A stretch of DNA of 64,000 nucleotides from Senegalimassilia faecalis (GCF_004135645.1 NZ_SDPW01000001.1:2232001-2296000); one strand, 5' to 3'; counted from the first letter of the stretch, positions 54,589-63,787 are shown. Numbers and translations are program-made. The notes: generated by a model from the sequence alone, not told the origin.

Positions 54589-55857
54589 ATGTTTGGAAGC
54601 AAGCTTGGAAAGTTGAACCCGCTTGAGAGCGGCCAGGTCGTGCGCGCGTCATCGCCCGTGTTCGCCGCGCGAGCCCACACCCTGTCAACAGGCGCCCAGC
54701 CGCCCACGCTCCGCGAAACCGCGCCCGCCCTTGCGCGCGGCGCTTCGCCGCAATCGGGCGAGCGCATCGCCCTTGGGCACAGCGACAGCGGCCCGTGCGC
54801 CATCGACGTGCGCGTGCTGGCAAGCCATTTGTGCGTGACGGGCCAGCCCGGCATGGGCAAGACCACGGCCATGGTGCGGTTGATTGCCCAGCTGGTGGGC
54901 TGCGGCATCAGCGTGGTCGTGCTCGAACCCGCCAAAGTCGAGTACGTCGCCGCCCTGCGCAACGCGGGCGTGCCCGCAACCACGCTCGGTTTCGACGGCG
55001 AAAACGGAACCGCCACGCTGCAGACGAACCCGTTTCTAGTAGATGCGCGCGTGCTGCCGCGCGTATGGATCCAAGACCTGTGCACATGCATCGAAGACGT
55101 CTACGGGTTGAAGGAGCAGCCGCTTCCCCTGCACTTGCGCGCGCTTACCGAGCGCCTGTACCACCTGCGCCGCATCGACGCCAACCGCTTCGCCAGCTCC
55201 AGCACCGACTGGCCAACCGTGCGCGACTTCCTTATGCAAATCCAACCCTATTTGAAAGAGGAAACGTGCCTAAGCGCGAAGCTGACGCAAGACCTAGCCG
55301 GCGCCTTGACCAGCCGCGCGCGGGCGCTGTGCCAAAACCCCGCGTTCGCCGTCAAGCGCGGACTGACCGCAAACGACCTGCTCAGCTTCGGGGGACGCGC
55401 AAAAGTCCTGCAGCTTTCCGACCTTGGACCCAACGACGGCGCGTTCATCGGCATGCTGCTGTTGCTGCGCATCATGCGCGCAAGCCGAAGCCTGGGCTCG
55501 CGCCCGCTGCACACGGTGTTCGTGGTGGAAGAGGCGCATTCGCTGCTCATCGACCAAGCAAGCGGGCAGCCCACCACGTTCGCGCATCTGTACGAAAGCG
55601 CGCTGGCAGAGCTGCGCGCGGCGGGAATCGGCTTCGCCACCGTCGACCAGCGACCTGCGCTTTTGCCGGCCGGCGTGCTGTCGAACAGCGTGACGAAAAT
55701 AGCCCTCGCAAGCACGCACGGCGACGACCGCAACGCCATCGCGAAAGCCTTCGCGCTCAGCGATTCCCAAGAACAGCGCTTCGGCGGCCTGGGCACAGGC
55801 AAAGCGCTTCTGCAAACCGCCGGCACCCCCGCCCAGTTCGTGCAGCTAGGGGCCTAG
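54589..55857 (+). CDS. HerA/VirB4-type ATPase
   Basis: 422 residues from the ATG at 54589 (AAAGGAG upstream). Walker A GQPGMGKTT (Lys91), a DUF87-type segment VVVLEPAKVEYVAALR, FLVDARVLPRVWIQDLCTC, and Walker B TVFVVEEAHSLL, then TVDQRPALLPAGVLSNSVTKIAL, as in HerA, VirB4 and TraG-like pumps. These ATPases move DNA or protein and some belong to defence or secretion systems. It is an operon mate of the membrane protein upstream. Its stop overlaps that of the truncated FAD oxidoreductase on the other strand. Confidence 0.87.
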   Translation: MFGSKLGKLNPLESGQVVRASSPVFAARAHTLSTGAQPPTLRETAPALARGASPQSGERIALGHSDSGPCAIDVRVLASHLCVTGQPGMGKTTAMVRLIAQLVGCGISVVVLEPAKVEYVAALRNAGVPATTLGFDGENGTATLQTNPFLVDARVLPRVWIQDLCTCIEDVYGLKEQPLPLHLRALTERLYHLRRIDANRFASSSTDWPTVRDFLMQIQPYLKEETCLSAKLTQDLAGALTSRARALCQNPAFAVKRGLTANDLLSFGGRAKVLQLSDLGPNDGAFIGMLLLLRIMRASRSLGSRPLHTVFVVEEAHSLLIDQASGQPTTFAHLYESALAELRAAGIGFATVDQRPALLPAGVLSNSVTKIALASTHGDDRNAIAKAFALSDSQEQRFGGLGTGKALLQTAGTPAQFVQLGA

Positions 55858-56228
55858 AACGCGGCGTATCGCGGGATGAACGTGTCGCGCATCCACTTCA
55901 TGTACGCGAACAGCGACGGCACGTCGGCCACGGTGGTCATGGACACCGGCTCGAAGGCCTTGCCGTTGTCGTGGTGGCACTGGCCCATGGAAAGCTTCGG
56001 CAGCACGTCGACGGTGCCCTGCAGCAGCCCCGACGCCAGCATATATTTGTACGTGCCAAAGTAGAACACGGCGCCGTAGTTCATGTGGCGCTGCTCGTCG
56101 TTGCAGATGCGCCCGCCGATGTTCGGGCTGATAAGCAGGTACTCGCGGTTCTCTTTCTGCAGCTCAAGGCAGCAGTTCATGCCGGCAGCCCCCGCACCCA
56201 GCACGATGGTTTCGAAATGCTTCTTCAT
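55854..56228 (-). pseudogene. truncated FAD-dependent oxidoreductase
   Basis: Only 124 residues: the N-terminal FAD-binding Rossmann motif IVLGAGAAGMNCCLELQ and a following stretch, then a stop. Family proteins are usually around 400-500 residues, so about three quarters are missing. The break coincides with the end of the HerA-like gene; both stops share the bases CTAG (55854-55857). It is the third gene of an operon with an SRPBCC protein and an ArsR regulator. The sequence suggests that DNA to the left was joined here by recombination. Confidence 0.75.
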
Positions 56229-56261
56229 GACAATCCCCTTTCAGGTGGCAACCCTTCGCAG

Positions 56262-56993
56262 CTACTTCTTGGAGTCCGGGTACGTGAAACGGCCTTCGGC
56301 CAGCGGCTTCATGACATCCATGTAGCGGCGGCCCATCACAATGGATGCGGTGCCCAGGATGAACACGACGAAGTACTTGTTCAGGCGGTGGTAGCGCGCG
56401 AACGTGCAGTCGCAGCGCCAGATCAGGCGGCAGCGGTTGCTGTCAATGGGCACCACCAGCCAGTTCCACGTCCAGCAGAAGTACTTGAACCACAGCTTCA
56501 GCGCCTTCTCCTGGTTCGGGCCGGGGTTCTTGTAGCCCGGATCGGTGCGCGTGTCGGAATGCGACGCCCAGCCGTACGGCGGCTCGTCGGACACCCACGT
56601 CACCCATTCGCCGATGGACAGCGGCGCCTGGTGGAACCACTGGTAGTCGCCGGGTTTGAGATCCTGCCACTCGGGATGGATGTCGTAGTGGTTGTGGATA
56701 TCGAACGTGAAAAAGCGCTCAAGCCAATCGAAGCTGTACCAGCCGGCCTTCGACTGACCCGACTGCTTCACCAGCGCCCACACACGCTCGGCCGGCGCGT
56801 CGATGGTGACGCCCGCATCGTAGCGCAGGTGCTTTTCGCCGGGCTTAATCCAGTCGTCGCCCGGGAACACCATGGCCTTCTCGGCGCGCGTCTGCTTGTA
56901 CGCCATGCCGTAAATCCACATGCTGGACAGGATGATGAAGCAGATGGCCACCACCAGCCAGAAGATCGACCAGCCGGTGATCTGCGTGGCCAC
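56262..56993 (-). CDS. membrane-anchored SRPBCC-family protein
   Basis: 243 residues from a GTG with GAAAGGAC upstream. One N-terminal membrane helix (about 8-30), then an SRPBCC/START-like domain: AGVTIDAPAERVWALVKQSGQSKAGWYSFDWLERFF, with further strands to FARYHRLNKYFVV. These domains bind hydrophobic ligands. The gene lies between the arsR gene (six-base gap) and the FAD oxidoreductase remnant, so the original operon probably handled a small lipophilic compound. Substrate unknown. Confidence 0.78.
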   Translation of the reverse strand: MATQITGWSIFWLVVAICFIILSSMWIYGMAYKQTRAEKAMVFPGDDWIKPGEKHLRYDAGVTIDAPAERVWALVKQSGQSKAGWYSFDWLERFFTFDIHNHYDIHPEWQDLKPGDYQWFHQAPLSIGEWVTWVSDEPPYGWASHSDTRTDPGYKNPGPNQEKALKLWFKYFCWTWNWLVVPIDSNRCRLIWRCDCTFARYHRLNKYFVVFILGTASIVMGRRYMDVMKPLAEGRFTYPDSKK

Positions 56994-56999
56994 GTCCTT

Positions 57000-57356
57000 T
57001 CAGGAACACGTATCAGCGCACGAACACGTGGCGCAATCGTAACCGTTGATGCACGGCGAATACGCGTGCTCGAACGCATGGTCAAGCAGCGCGCGATACT
57101 CGTCAAGCGCCGGCTGGCACAGCGCGTAGTACACGCTTGCCCCCTCGCGCTGGCGCGTGAACAGGCCCACCGCTTCCATGATCTTCAGGTGCTTCGTGGC
57201 CGCAGGCTGCGAGATGCCCAGAAGCTCCGCAATGTCGCTGACGTTGAGCGAATTCGCCGGATGCGAGCCCAAGATCTTGATCATCTTCATACGGTTCGGG
57301 TCGCTGATGGCCTTGTTGTATGCGCACATGCGCTCGACCAAGCCCTTTTCAATCAT
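57000..57356 (-). CDS. ArsR-family transcriptional regulator
   Basis: 118 residues. Winged helix ISDPNRMKMIKILGSH, VSDIAELLGISQPAATKHLKIMEAVGL, REGASVYYALC. The C-terminus is cysteine-rich (GYDCATCSCADTCS), which may bind a metal or thiol-reactive ligand. First gene of the SRPBCC/FAD operon and divergent to the winged-helix gene at 57592. A dyad at 57413-57432 is a likely operator. ATG preceded by AGGAAAGGAAGG. Confidence 0.92.
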   Translation of the reverse strand: MIEKGLVERMCAYNKAISDPNRMKMIKILGSHPANSLNVSDIAELLGISQPAATKHLKIMEAVGLFTRQREGASVYYALCQPALDEYRALLDHAFEHAYSPCINGYDCATCSCADTCS

Positions 57357-57412
57357 GCGGCCCTTCCTTTCCTTACGGCGCCCGGCCCGGCACCTTCACT
57401 TAACTTTTCACC

Positions 57413-57432
57413 TTATAACTATAGGTTTATAA
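57413..57432. promoter_or_regulatory. candidate ArsR operator/promoter dyad
   Basis: TTATAACTATAGGTTTATAA, an AT-rich imperfect palindrome in a GC-rich genome, between the divergent arsR and 57592 genes. TATAAG/TATAAC hexamers inside it could be -10 elements in both directions. Confidence 0.6.
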
Positions 57433-57591
57433 CGCGCAGTCGACCGCATCGTTTCACCGATTGCAAGAGGGAAATCGTTTTTATTTGCCAATCATGAAAC
57501 AGCTGCAGCGAAATTGTCTCACGCCCGTTTTCACGCGCGTTTTCGCTTGTTACTTTGAACGCACCGTCACTTCATGTTAAAGGGGGTCTCA

Positions 57592-58420
57592 ATGAGTGAT
57601 TTCGCCACGTGCGGCATGACCGAAGACGAGGTGTACCGCGCATTCCAGGAGTATCTTGACAAGTTCGGCTTCGGCTATTGCGCCGTCGAAGGCGGCCACG
57701 AAATGGCCATGCTCAAGGGGTTCTACACGCCGCAGGAGGCGCTGTGGTGCATGGACATGCCGCGCAACGAGTTCTTCAGCGCGCAATGGTTCGCCGACGC
57801 GGAGGGCATGACGCTTGAGCAAGCGAAAGAAACGCTGCGTGACCTGGCCGTTCGCGGCAACATCTACCGCGAGAAAACCGCCGACGGCACCATGACCTAC
57901 CACATGGAGCCCGCCGCCCACGGCATCTACGAGTTCCACGCCGGCAAAGTCATAAACGCCAACTGGATCCCGGGCCTGTACGGCACCATGGCCGGCGGCA
58001 TGCTGGCCCAGGTATACGACGCGGGCATCCCGTTCTACCGCTGCGTGCCCGCCAAGTCCGAGCTGGTGCGCGACGGCGATCTTGAGCCCGACGACGACCT
58101 GTTCGCCATGCTTTCCACGCACCGCCGCTTCTGCGTGTCGCCGTGCGCATGTCTGCATGACGCCGTTCGAGTACGACGTCATGGCCGAGTACCTGACCAC
58201 GGCGAAGCTGTCGCTACTGCGCATGTGGGCACTTTCGCCCATCGACCTGGACTTGGCGTACATGACGAAAGTCACGGACGCCACGCTTGAAGCCGGCCTG
58301 TGGGATCGCATCGACGAAGCCGCACACGCCCGCAAAGCCGGCGAAACGTTCCACCGCAGCACCATCGACGGACTAGCCGCCTCCCGCCCCTGGATAGCCT
58401 ACCGCTACAACAAGCGCTAG
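57592..58420 (+). pseudogene. frameshifted winged-helix protein with cysteine motif
   Basis: From the ATG at 57592 (AAAGGGGG upstream) the frame reads coherently to about 58155 (...HRRFCVSPCACL). The next frame continues coherently (MTPFEYDVMAEYLTTAKLSLLRMW...) to the stop at 58418-58420. Omitting one base near 58150-58160 joins them into about 275 residues. The N-terminal half has a winged-helix-like part (LEQAKETLRDLAVRGNIYRE), the C-x3-C-x-C motif recalls iron-sulfur proteins with a CxC motif in the Eggerthellaceae. A one-base insertion, sequencing error or programmed shift are all possible. Divergent from arsR. Confidence 0.65.
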
Positions 58421-58436
58421 CGAAGGCAGCGAAGCC

Positions 58437-58466
58437 TGACAAGGGGACAGGTTTCGTTCCCCGTCA
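58437..58466. repeat. degenerate GACAAGGGGACAGG palindromic element
   Basis: TGACAAGGGGAC...GTTCCCCGTCA, an imperfect dyad 17 bases after the stop of the frameshifted gene, related in wording to the palindromes at 41-75 and 52462-52496. Confidence 0.5.
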
Positions 58467-58502
58467 CGCCCTGCAACCTATCACGCAAGCCGATATACTT
58501 TA

Positions 58503-58551
58503 ATGTTACCTTTTCTCAATTCGTAACACCATTCGGGCACAATTGTGTTAC
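58503..58551. promoter_or_regulatory. NikR-like operator with extra half-site
   Basis: ATGTTAC (58503-58509), 13 bases, GTAACAC (58523-58529): one mismatch from the GTGTTAC-N13/14-GTAACAC type of NikR operator described for Geobacter. A further half-site GTGTTAC lies at 58545-58551, 30 bases before the methyltransferase ATG. The position at the head of a nickel-type ABC operon supports nickel-dependent repression; no nikR gene is in the window. Confidence 0.75.
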
Positions 58552-58580
58552 CTTTTCGATTCAAAAGGGAAAGGTTAGCA

Positions 58581-59414
58581 ATGTCATATAGAGTTCGCGA
58601 TGATTCAGCTGCCGACGCGGCATCTCGAATCGACCGCATTGTTCGTTATTGGAATCGCAGGTCGCAGACCTATTCGAACGGCGTGGTTACCGAGTTCGGG
58701 TCTGCCAACTATGCCGAATGGCGCACCATCCTCAACAGTCACATCGCCCAAATCAGCATGCAAAACAGCAAACGCGAACATGGCGCCGCAGAGCTGGCTG
58801 CGCTTGATCTTGGATGCGGCCCCGGCTTCTTCTGCACGCTTTTGTCCTCGCTTGGCTGCAAGGTTATCGGAATGGACTTCAGCGAGAAAATGATCGAGCA
58901 AGCCCGCACCAACGTCGCCACCTACGGCGTCCCCGAGCGCGTCTCCTTTAGAATCGGCGACGCGTCCCATACCGATTTCCCGAACGAGTCCTTCGACCTT
59001 ATCGTGATGCGCAACGTCACCTGGCTTATGCAAGACCCTCTAGCCGCGTTCAAAGAATGGCACCGAATCCTTCGCCCGGGCGGAAGGCTCGTGTTCTTCG
59101 ACGCGAACTGGTATCGCTACCTCGTTGACGAGGAAACCGACAGCGAGCGCCGATGCGACCAGGCCGACCCGGCAAAGCTCGGATGGGCGGACAACACGAA
59201 GGCCACCCAGGACGAAGAGGCCGAATGCGAAGCCATCGCACGCGAGCTGCCAATGACGGCCAAGTTGCGCCCCAAATGGGACGTTCACGCCCTAAAAAAC
59301 GCAGGGTTCAAGGAAGCGCAGTCCGACGTCAACGTTTGGCGCAAGGTTTGGACGCCCGGCGAGCAGGCCTTCTACGCCTCATCTCCCCTGTTCATGGTGG
59401 CAGCCCAAAAATGA
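58581..59414 (+). CDS. class I SAM-dependent methyltransferase linked to metal uptake
   Basis: 277 residues from the ATG at 58581 (AAAGG upstream). SAM-binding motif ALDLGCGPGFFCTLLSSLG, then VIGMDFSEKMIEQARTN, FRIGDASHTDFPNESFDLIVMRNV and RILRPGGRLVFFDANW, as in UbiE-type enzymes. It overlaps the permease gene (ATGA), so it is part of the transporter operon. It may modify a metal-binding small molecule taken up with nickel, or act on an unrelated substrate; the former is inferred. Confidence 0.88.
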   Translation: MSYRVRDDSAADAASRIDRIVRYWNRRSQTYSNGVVTEFGSANYAEWRTILNSHIAQISMQNSKREHGAAELAALDLGCGPGFFCTLLSSLGCKVIGMDFSEKMIEQARTNVATYGVPERVSFRIGDASHTDFPNESFDLIVMRNVTWLMQDPLAAFKEWHRILRPGGRLVFFDANWYRYLVDEETDSERRCDQADPAKLGWADNTKATQDEEAECEAIARELPMTAKLRPKWDVHALKNAGFKEAQSDVNVWRKVWTPGEQAFYASSPLFMVAAQK

Positions 59415-60394
59415 AGAAGCTCGTAGCAAGGCTCTTGGGGGCCTTCATCGTGGTCATGCTGGTCACGCTGATGGCGTTTTTGCTGTCTTACCTGTCCCCC
59501 TCCGATGCCGCCGTCCATTCATTCACTTCCATGGGAATAGCCCCGACCGAAGAGCAGCTTGCCGCGAAGCGCGCCGAGCTCGGCCTTGACCAGCCCTTCA
59601 TGGTGCAATACCTGCAATGGATCGCAAACGTCCTTCACGGGGATCTTGGCGAATCATACCGAAACGGAGCTCCTGTAGCCGAAACGCTATTCGGGGCCAT
59701 CCCTTATACGCTGGCGCTTTCGTTCGCGGCCATGGCACTCACGCTGTTGCTTGGCGTTCCGATTGGCTTGATGTGCGCGCAGCGTCAAGGGGGGCTGTTC
59801 GATCACGCAATGCGCGCGGTGACCTACCTTTTCAACTCCATGCCGTCGTTTTTCATAGCGCTTTTGCTGCTCTACGTCTTCTCGGTCAAGCTCAAGATGG
59901 TGGGGGTTCTGTCGACGCGTAACCTATCGGGAATCGCACTTCCCACGCTTGCGCTTGCGCTGCCGCTGACTGCGTGGTTCTCGCGCCAGATACGCGCCTA
60001 CGCCATCGAGCAAATGTCGAAGCCCTATGTGAACGGCCTGCGATCGCGCGGCGTCGGCGAAGCGCGCATCCTTTGGGTGCACGTGCTCAGAAACATCTCC
60101 GTTCCCCTTCTCACCCTTGTGGGGGTTTCCCTGGGCATGCTTCTTGGCGGGTCGGCCATCGTCGAAAGCATCTTTCACTGGCCAGGGCTTGGCTTCGAGT
60201 CCATCGAGGCCATCGGCCACAGGGATTACCCGTTTATCGGCGCGTATGCCCTGACCATGGCCGTCATATACCTTGTCATGAACGGGATCATCGATGCCTC
60301 GTACCGCTTTATCGACCCAAGAATCAAAGGCGAGGGAATCAAAAAGCACCGCACGCGCAAGACGCTCAAGGCGCAAGGGGGCTCGCATGCGTAG
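59411..60394 (+). CDS. nikB: nickel/peptide-type ABC transporter permease (NikB-like)
   Basis: 327 residues, six membrane helices, with the DppB/NikB pattern: N-terminal helix, then LGLDQPFMVQYLQWIANVLHGDLGESYRNGAPV and the permease EAA-like loop GLRSRGVGEARILWVHVLRN. The ATG overlaps the methyltransferase stop (ATGA) and the nikC start is inside its last eight bases. Nickel specificity is suggested by the NikR-like operator; peptide or other metal-chelate import remains possible. Confidence 0.88.
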   Translation: MKKLVARLLGAFIVVMLVTLMAFLLSYLSPSDAAVHSFTSMGIAPTEEQLAAKRAELGLDQPFMVQYLQWIANVLHGDLGESYRNGAPVAETLFGAIPYTLALSFAAMALTLLLGVPIGLMCAQRQGGLFDHAMRAVTYLFNSMPSFFIALLLLYVFSVKLKMVGVLSTRNLSGIALPTLALALPLTAWFSRQIRAYAIEQMSKPYVNGLRSRGVGEARILWVHVLRNISVPLLTLVGVSLGMLLGGSAIVESIFHWPGLGFESIEAIGHRDYPFIGAYALTMAVIYLVMNGIIDASYRFIDPRIKGEGIKKHRTRKTLKAQGGSHA

Positions 60395-61307
60395 CGGACG
60401 ACAGAAAACAACCTTCATCATTGCGCTTGTCGCGTGCGTCACCTTCGTGCTGATGCTTCTGATCGCGCCCCTTGTCATCCCCGGCGACCCGAATGCAACC
60501 GAGCTTGCGAAAGCCCTGAAAGCACCCGGCACCGACGGATTCTTGCTGGGAAGCGATCAAGGTGGCAGAGACGTTCTGCTCAGAACGCTTGCGGGCGGCC
60601 GGGAATCGGTGCTCCTTGGATTCGGCGTCCTGCTTGTCGTGGTGGTAATCGGCACGTTCGCTGGGCTTCTCGGCGGATACGCCGGAGGCGCGGCGGACTA
60701 CCTGGTGAACAAGGTGGTCACCGCTTTCCAAGCCTTCCCGAGCTTCGTTTTAGCCGTTGCCATCGCGGGAATACTCGGCCAAGGGACGATCAACATGATC
60801 ATCGCCATCGCGGCGGTGTACTGGACTCAGTTCGCCCGCCTAACGCGCAGCATCGCCATCTCGTTCAAGCGCTCAGATTGCCTCAAAGCCGCGCGCATGT
60901 GCGGGGCGAGAACCCCTTCGATCATCCTCAAGTACCTTGTTCCCGAAATCGCAGGCCCCATCGCCATCATGGGCGCGCTTTCCATGAGCGACATCATCCT
61001 TACGATGGCAGGGCTTTCGTTCATCGGACTTGGGCCCGAGCGGCCCACGAACGAATGGGGCACCATGATCGCCGAGGCTCAACCGACATTCCAATACGCG
61101 CTGTGGTGCATGCTCGTGCCCATGGTTGCGCTGTTCATCGCCGTGGTGCTTTTCAATTTCCTCGGCGACTCGCTTCGCGATGCGCTTGACGCAAGGAACG
61201 CGCCGCAAGCATCCAAAACCAATCCAAGCTTCATATCGAAGCTTCTGGGAAGAAAGGGAAGGGAAAGGAAGGTGAGGCCTCTTACGAAGGGCAAGGCGAA
61301 ACTATGA
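60387..61307 (+). CDS. nikC: nickel/peptide-type ABC transporter permease (NikC-like)
   Basis: 306 residues, DppC/NikC family. Features: one N-terminal helix, FLLGSDQGGRDVLLRTLAGGRESVLLGF, the EAA loop CLKAARMCGARTPSIILKYLVPEI, and the C-terminal PTNEWGTMIAEAQPTFQYALW. The Lys/Arg-rich tail is longer than usual. Overlaps nikB by eight bases. Confidence 0.88.
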   Translation: MRSGRQKTTFIIALVACVTFVLMLLIAPLVIPGDPNATELAKALKAPGTDGFLLGSDQGGRDVLLRTLAGGRESVLLGFGVLLVVVVIGTFAGLLGGYAGGAADYLVNKVVTAFQAFPSFVLAVAIAGILGQGTINMIIAIAAVYWTQFARLTRSIAISFKRSDCLKAARMCGARTPSIILKYLVPEIAGPIAIMGALSMSDIILTMAGLSFIGLGPERPTNEWGTMIAEAQPTFQYALWCMLVPMVALFIAVVLFNFLGDSLRDALDARNAPQASKTNPSFISKLLGRKGRERKVRPLTKGKAKL

Positions 61308-61366
61308 GGGTGAAAACCTTATCGAAACAGTTTGACGGTAAGAAAATGAGTACTACAGGAGTAACA

Positions 61367-62968
61367 ATGGAAATGACGAAAAAGGGCATCGGGCGCATCT
61401 TCGCCACCATGCTTTTCGCCGGACTGCTTGCGGCGGCGCTGACGATGGTCGGCTGCGCCGGCAACGATGCCTCCACCGAGAGCAAGGCATCTTCGGCAAG
61501 CACCGAAAAGACCTTGCACGCGGGCTCGACGACGTACTTCTACGCCGAGAGCATGGATCCGGCATCCGATTGGGATAGCTGGTATCTGTCCTACTACGGA
61601 ATCGTCGAGAATCTCTGCAAGGTGAGCGACGATCTGGGCCCCGAGCCTTGGCTGGCCAAGCAGGTTGAGCGCCAGGACGACCGCACGTGGATTGTCACGC
61701 TCAACGACGGCATCAAGTTCTCGAACGGCAAGTCCGTGGACGCAAACGCGGTCAAGACCGCCTGGGAGCGCACGTATGCCGAAAATTCCCGCGCCACGGA
61801 AGTTTTGGACTACGAGTCTCTTGAAGCTGACGGCAACACGCTGACCATCACCACCAAAGAGGCGCTCCCTTCCCTGGAGAACACCCTGTGCGATCCGCTG
61901 CTGTGCGTGTACTACGTTGGCGATGATGTGAACTACGCCAAGTCCACCCCGGGCACCGGCCCCTACGTCATGAAGGAGTTCAAGGCCGAGGATCATATCG
62001 TCATGGTTCCCAACGAGAACTACTGGAACGGCACGCCTAAGCTTTCCGAAGTGACGCTCACCTGCTTCGCCGACGACAACGCCATCACGATGGCGATGCA
62101 GAACGGCGAAATCCAGGCCGTAGCCATGCCTTCCGCATCCACGCTTACCACGCTGGAGGCTTCCGGCGACTATCAGGTGTCCCAACGCACGAACTCTCGC
62201 GCCGACTTCATTCGCATGAACATGACGCATCCCCTAATCCAGAACGACGCGATCCGCGAGGCAGTTGCTTACTGCATCGACCGCAACGGCTACGCTGACA
62301 CCATCTGCAAGGGCTCGTCCACCGCTTCTTGGGGCGTGTACAGCCCGACTCTGCCGTTCGGCGGCACGGACGGCCTTGACGTCACGGTTTCTTCTTGCGA
62401 TGTGGACGCAGCTAGCAAGGCCCTTGAGGCCGCCGGCATCGTCGACACCGACAACGACGGCGTGCGCGAGCTTGGCGGCACCCCCGTGGAGCTCGACCTG
62501 TACACCTGCACCAAGTACGAGCGCTTCGTCCAGCTTGCAGACGACCTCCAGTCGAAGCTTGCCCAGGCTGGCATCAAGCTCAACATCGTCCCGACGGATT
62601 ACTTCATGGAAGACGCCGAGACGTTCGCCAAGGACGACCCCGACATGGCGCTTGACAGCTACGCGATGGCCCCGACCGGCAACCCGGCCTACTTCGCCAA
62701 CATCGCCTTCGCAAGCACCTCTTCGAACAACTTCGGCAAGTACTCGAACCCCGATGTTGACGCGCTCGTCGCAAAGCTCAACACCACGTTCGACGAGAGC
62801 GAGCGCAACACCATCGCGAAGCAAATCAGCCAGAAAGTCCTCAACGACCTGCCGTTCGTGTTCTTCGCCAACTCCGAGTCCACGGTTGTTTACGACAAGA
62901 ACGTCAGCGGCCTTGACGCTGCTCCGTCTGAGTACTATTTCGTCACCGTTGACACCGACGTCAAATAG
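61367..62968 (+). CDS. nikA: nickel/peptide-type ABC substrate-binding lipoprotein (NikA-like)
   Basis: 533 residues from the ATG at 61367, chosen because CAGGAG lies seven bases upstream. A lipoprotein signal ends at MVGCAGND. The SBP_bac_5 family pattern is clear: ENLCKVSDDLGPEPWLAKQVERQDDRTWIVTLNDGIKFSNGKSV, TGPYVMKEFKAEDHIVMVPNENYWNG and a C-terminal LPFVFFANS. It binds the substrate outside and delivers it to NikBC. Its place after the permeases, rather than first, is less common. Confidence 0.88.
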   Translation: MEMTKKGIGRIFATMLFAGLLAAALTMVGCAGNDASTESKASSASTEKTLHAGSTTYFYAESMDPASDWDSWYLSYYGIVENLCKVSDDLGPEPWLAKQVERQDDRTWIVTLNDGIKFSNGKSVDANAVKTAWERTYAENSRATEVLDYESLEADGNTLTITTKEALPSLENTLCDPLLCVYYVGDDVNYAKSTPGTGPYVMKEFKAEDHIVMVPNENYWNGTPKLSEVTLTCFADDNAITMAMQNGEIQAVAMPSASTLTTLEASGDYQVSQRTNSRADFIRMNMTHPLIQNDAIREAVAYCIDRNGYADTICKGSSTASWGVYSPTLPFGGTDGLDVTVSSCDVDAASKALEAAGIVDTDNDGVRELGGTPVELDLYTCTKYERFVQLADDLQSKLAQAGIKLNIVPTDYFMEDAETFAKDDPDMALDSYAMAPTGNPAYFANIAFASTSSNNFGKYSNPDVDALVAKLNTTFDESERNTIAKQISQKVLNDLPFVFFANSESTVVYDKNVSGLDAAPSEYYFVTVDTDVK

Positions 62969-62980
62969 AAAGTCTTCTTG

Positions 62981-63787
62981 ATGCAAGATTGTGCTCAACA
63001 GCCGCTCTTGGAAGTTTCGAACCTGAGCGCCTCTTTCGGGGGCACTCAGGTTCTTCGTTCCATTAGCTTCAACATGCGCTCCGGCGAAAGCGTTGCCCTT
63101 GTGGGCGAAAGCGGCTCGGGCAAATCCACGCTGCTCAAAACCATCGCCGGCCTGGCGCCGAAAGCGCTGCGTGTTGACGCAGGGGGCATTCGCTATGCGG
63201 GACAAGACGTTCTGGGGCTTCGCGGCAAAACGCTGCGCGCGTACCGATGCGAGGGCGCGAAATACGTCTTCCAAAACGGCCAGGAATCGTTCGACCCGCT
63301 TTTCAGCGTTGGACGACAATTCGACGAGAGCTTGCGAGCGCACGGCATGCGCGCGGATGCGGGCACGAAGCTTGAGCTGCTTGAGCGCATGGGCGTGACG
63401 GACGGGGAGCGCGTTTTGTCCTCGCTTCCGTCCGAGCTGTCGGGCGGCCTGTGCCAGCGCGTGGCCTTGGCCATCGCGCTTGCGGGAGCCCCGCAGCTGC
63501 TTCTTGCCGACGAGCCTACAAGCGCGCTGGACAGCGACAACCGTAAAAAGGTCGCCAATCTGCTTCGCAAGGTGAACGAGGTTGACGGGGTCGCTCTGCT
63601 GCTAGTGACCCACGACATCGAGCTTGCAGCCGAGCTGGCACCGCGCATCATGGTCATGCACGACGGGGAAATCGTGGAATCGGGCTCGCGCGAAGAGGTG
63701 CTCGAGCGCCCCCGGGATCCGTATACGCGAACGCTTGTCGATTCCGTGCCCAAGATGGAACGAAGCTACAGGAGGGTCGCGCTATGA
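62981..63787 (+). CDS. nikD: nickel/peptide-type ABC ATP-binding protein (NikD-like)
   Basis: 268 residues. Walker [10 protein letters not shown], signature [15 protein letters not shown], Walker [13 protein letters not shown] and the switch His in [13 protein letters not shown]. The last residues overlap the next start (ATGA). The ATG at 62981 is preferred over the TTG before it. Ribosome site is weak. Confidence 0.9.
   Translation: MQDCAQQPLLEVSNLSASFGGTQVLRSISFNMRSGESVALVGESGSGKSTLLKTIAGLAPKALRVDAGGIRYAGQDVLGLRGKTLRAYRCEGAKYVFQNGQESFDPLFSVGRQFDESLRAHGMRADAGTKLELLERMGVTDGERVLSSLPSELSGGLCQRVALAIALAGAPQLLLADEPTSALDSDNRKKVANLLRKVNEVDGVALLLVTHDIELAAELAPRIMVMHDGEIVESGSREEVLERPRDPYTRTLVDSVPKMERSYRRVAL

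Noticed and set aside
54795..57497. 900-residue plus-strand open frame
   Set aside because: Out-of-frame shadow of the HerA-like gene running on over three minus-strand genes; composition is Arg/His-rich and meaningless.
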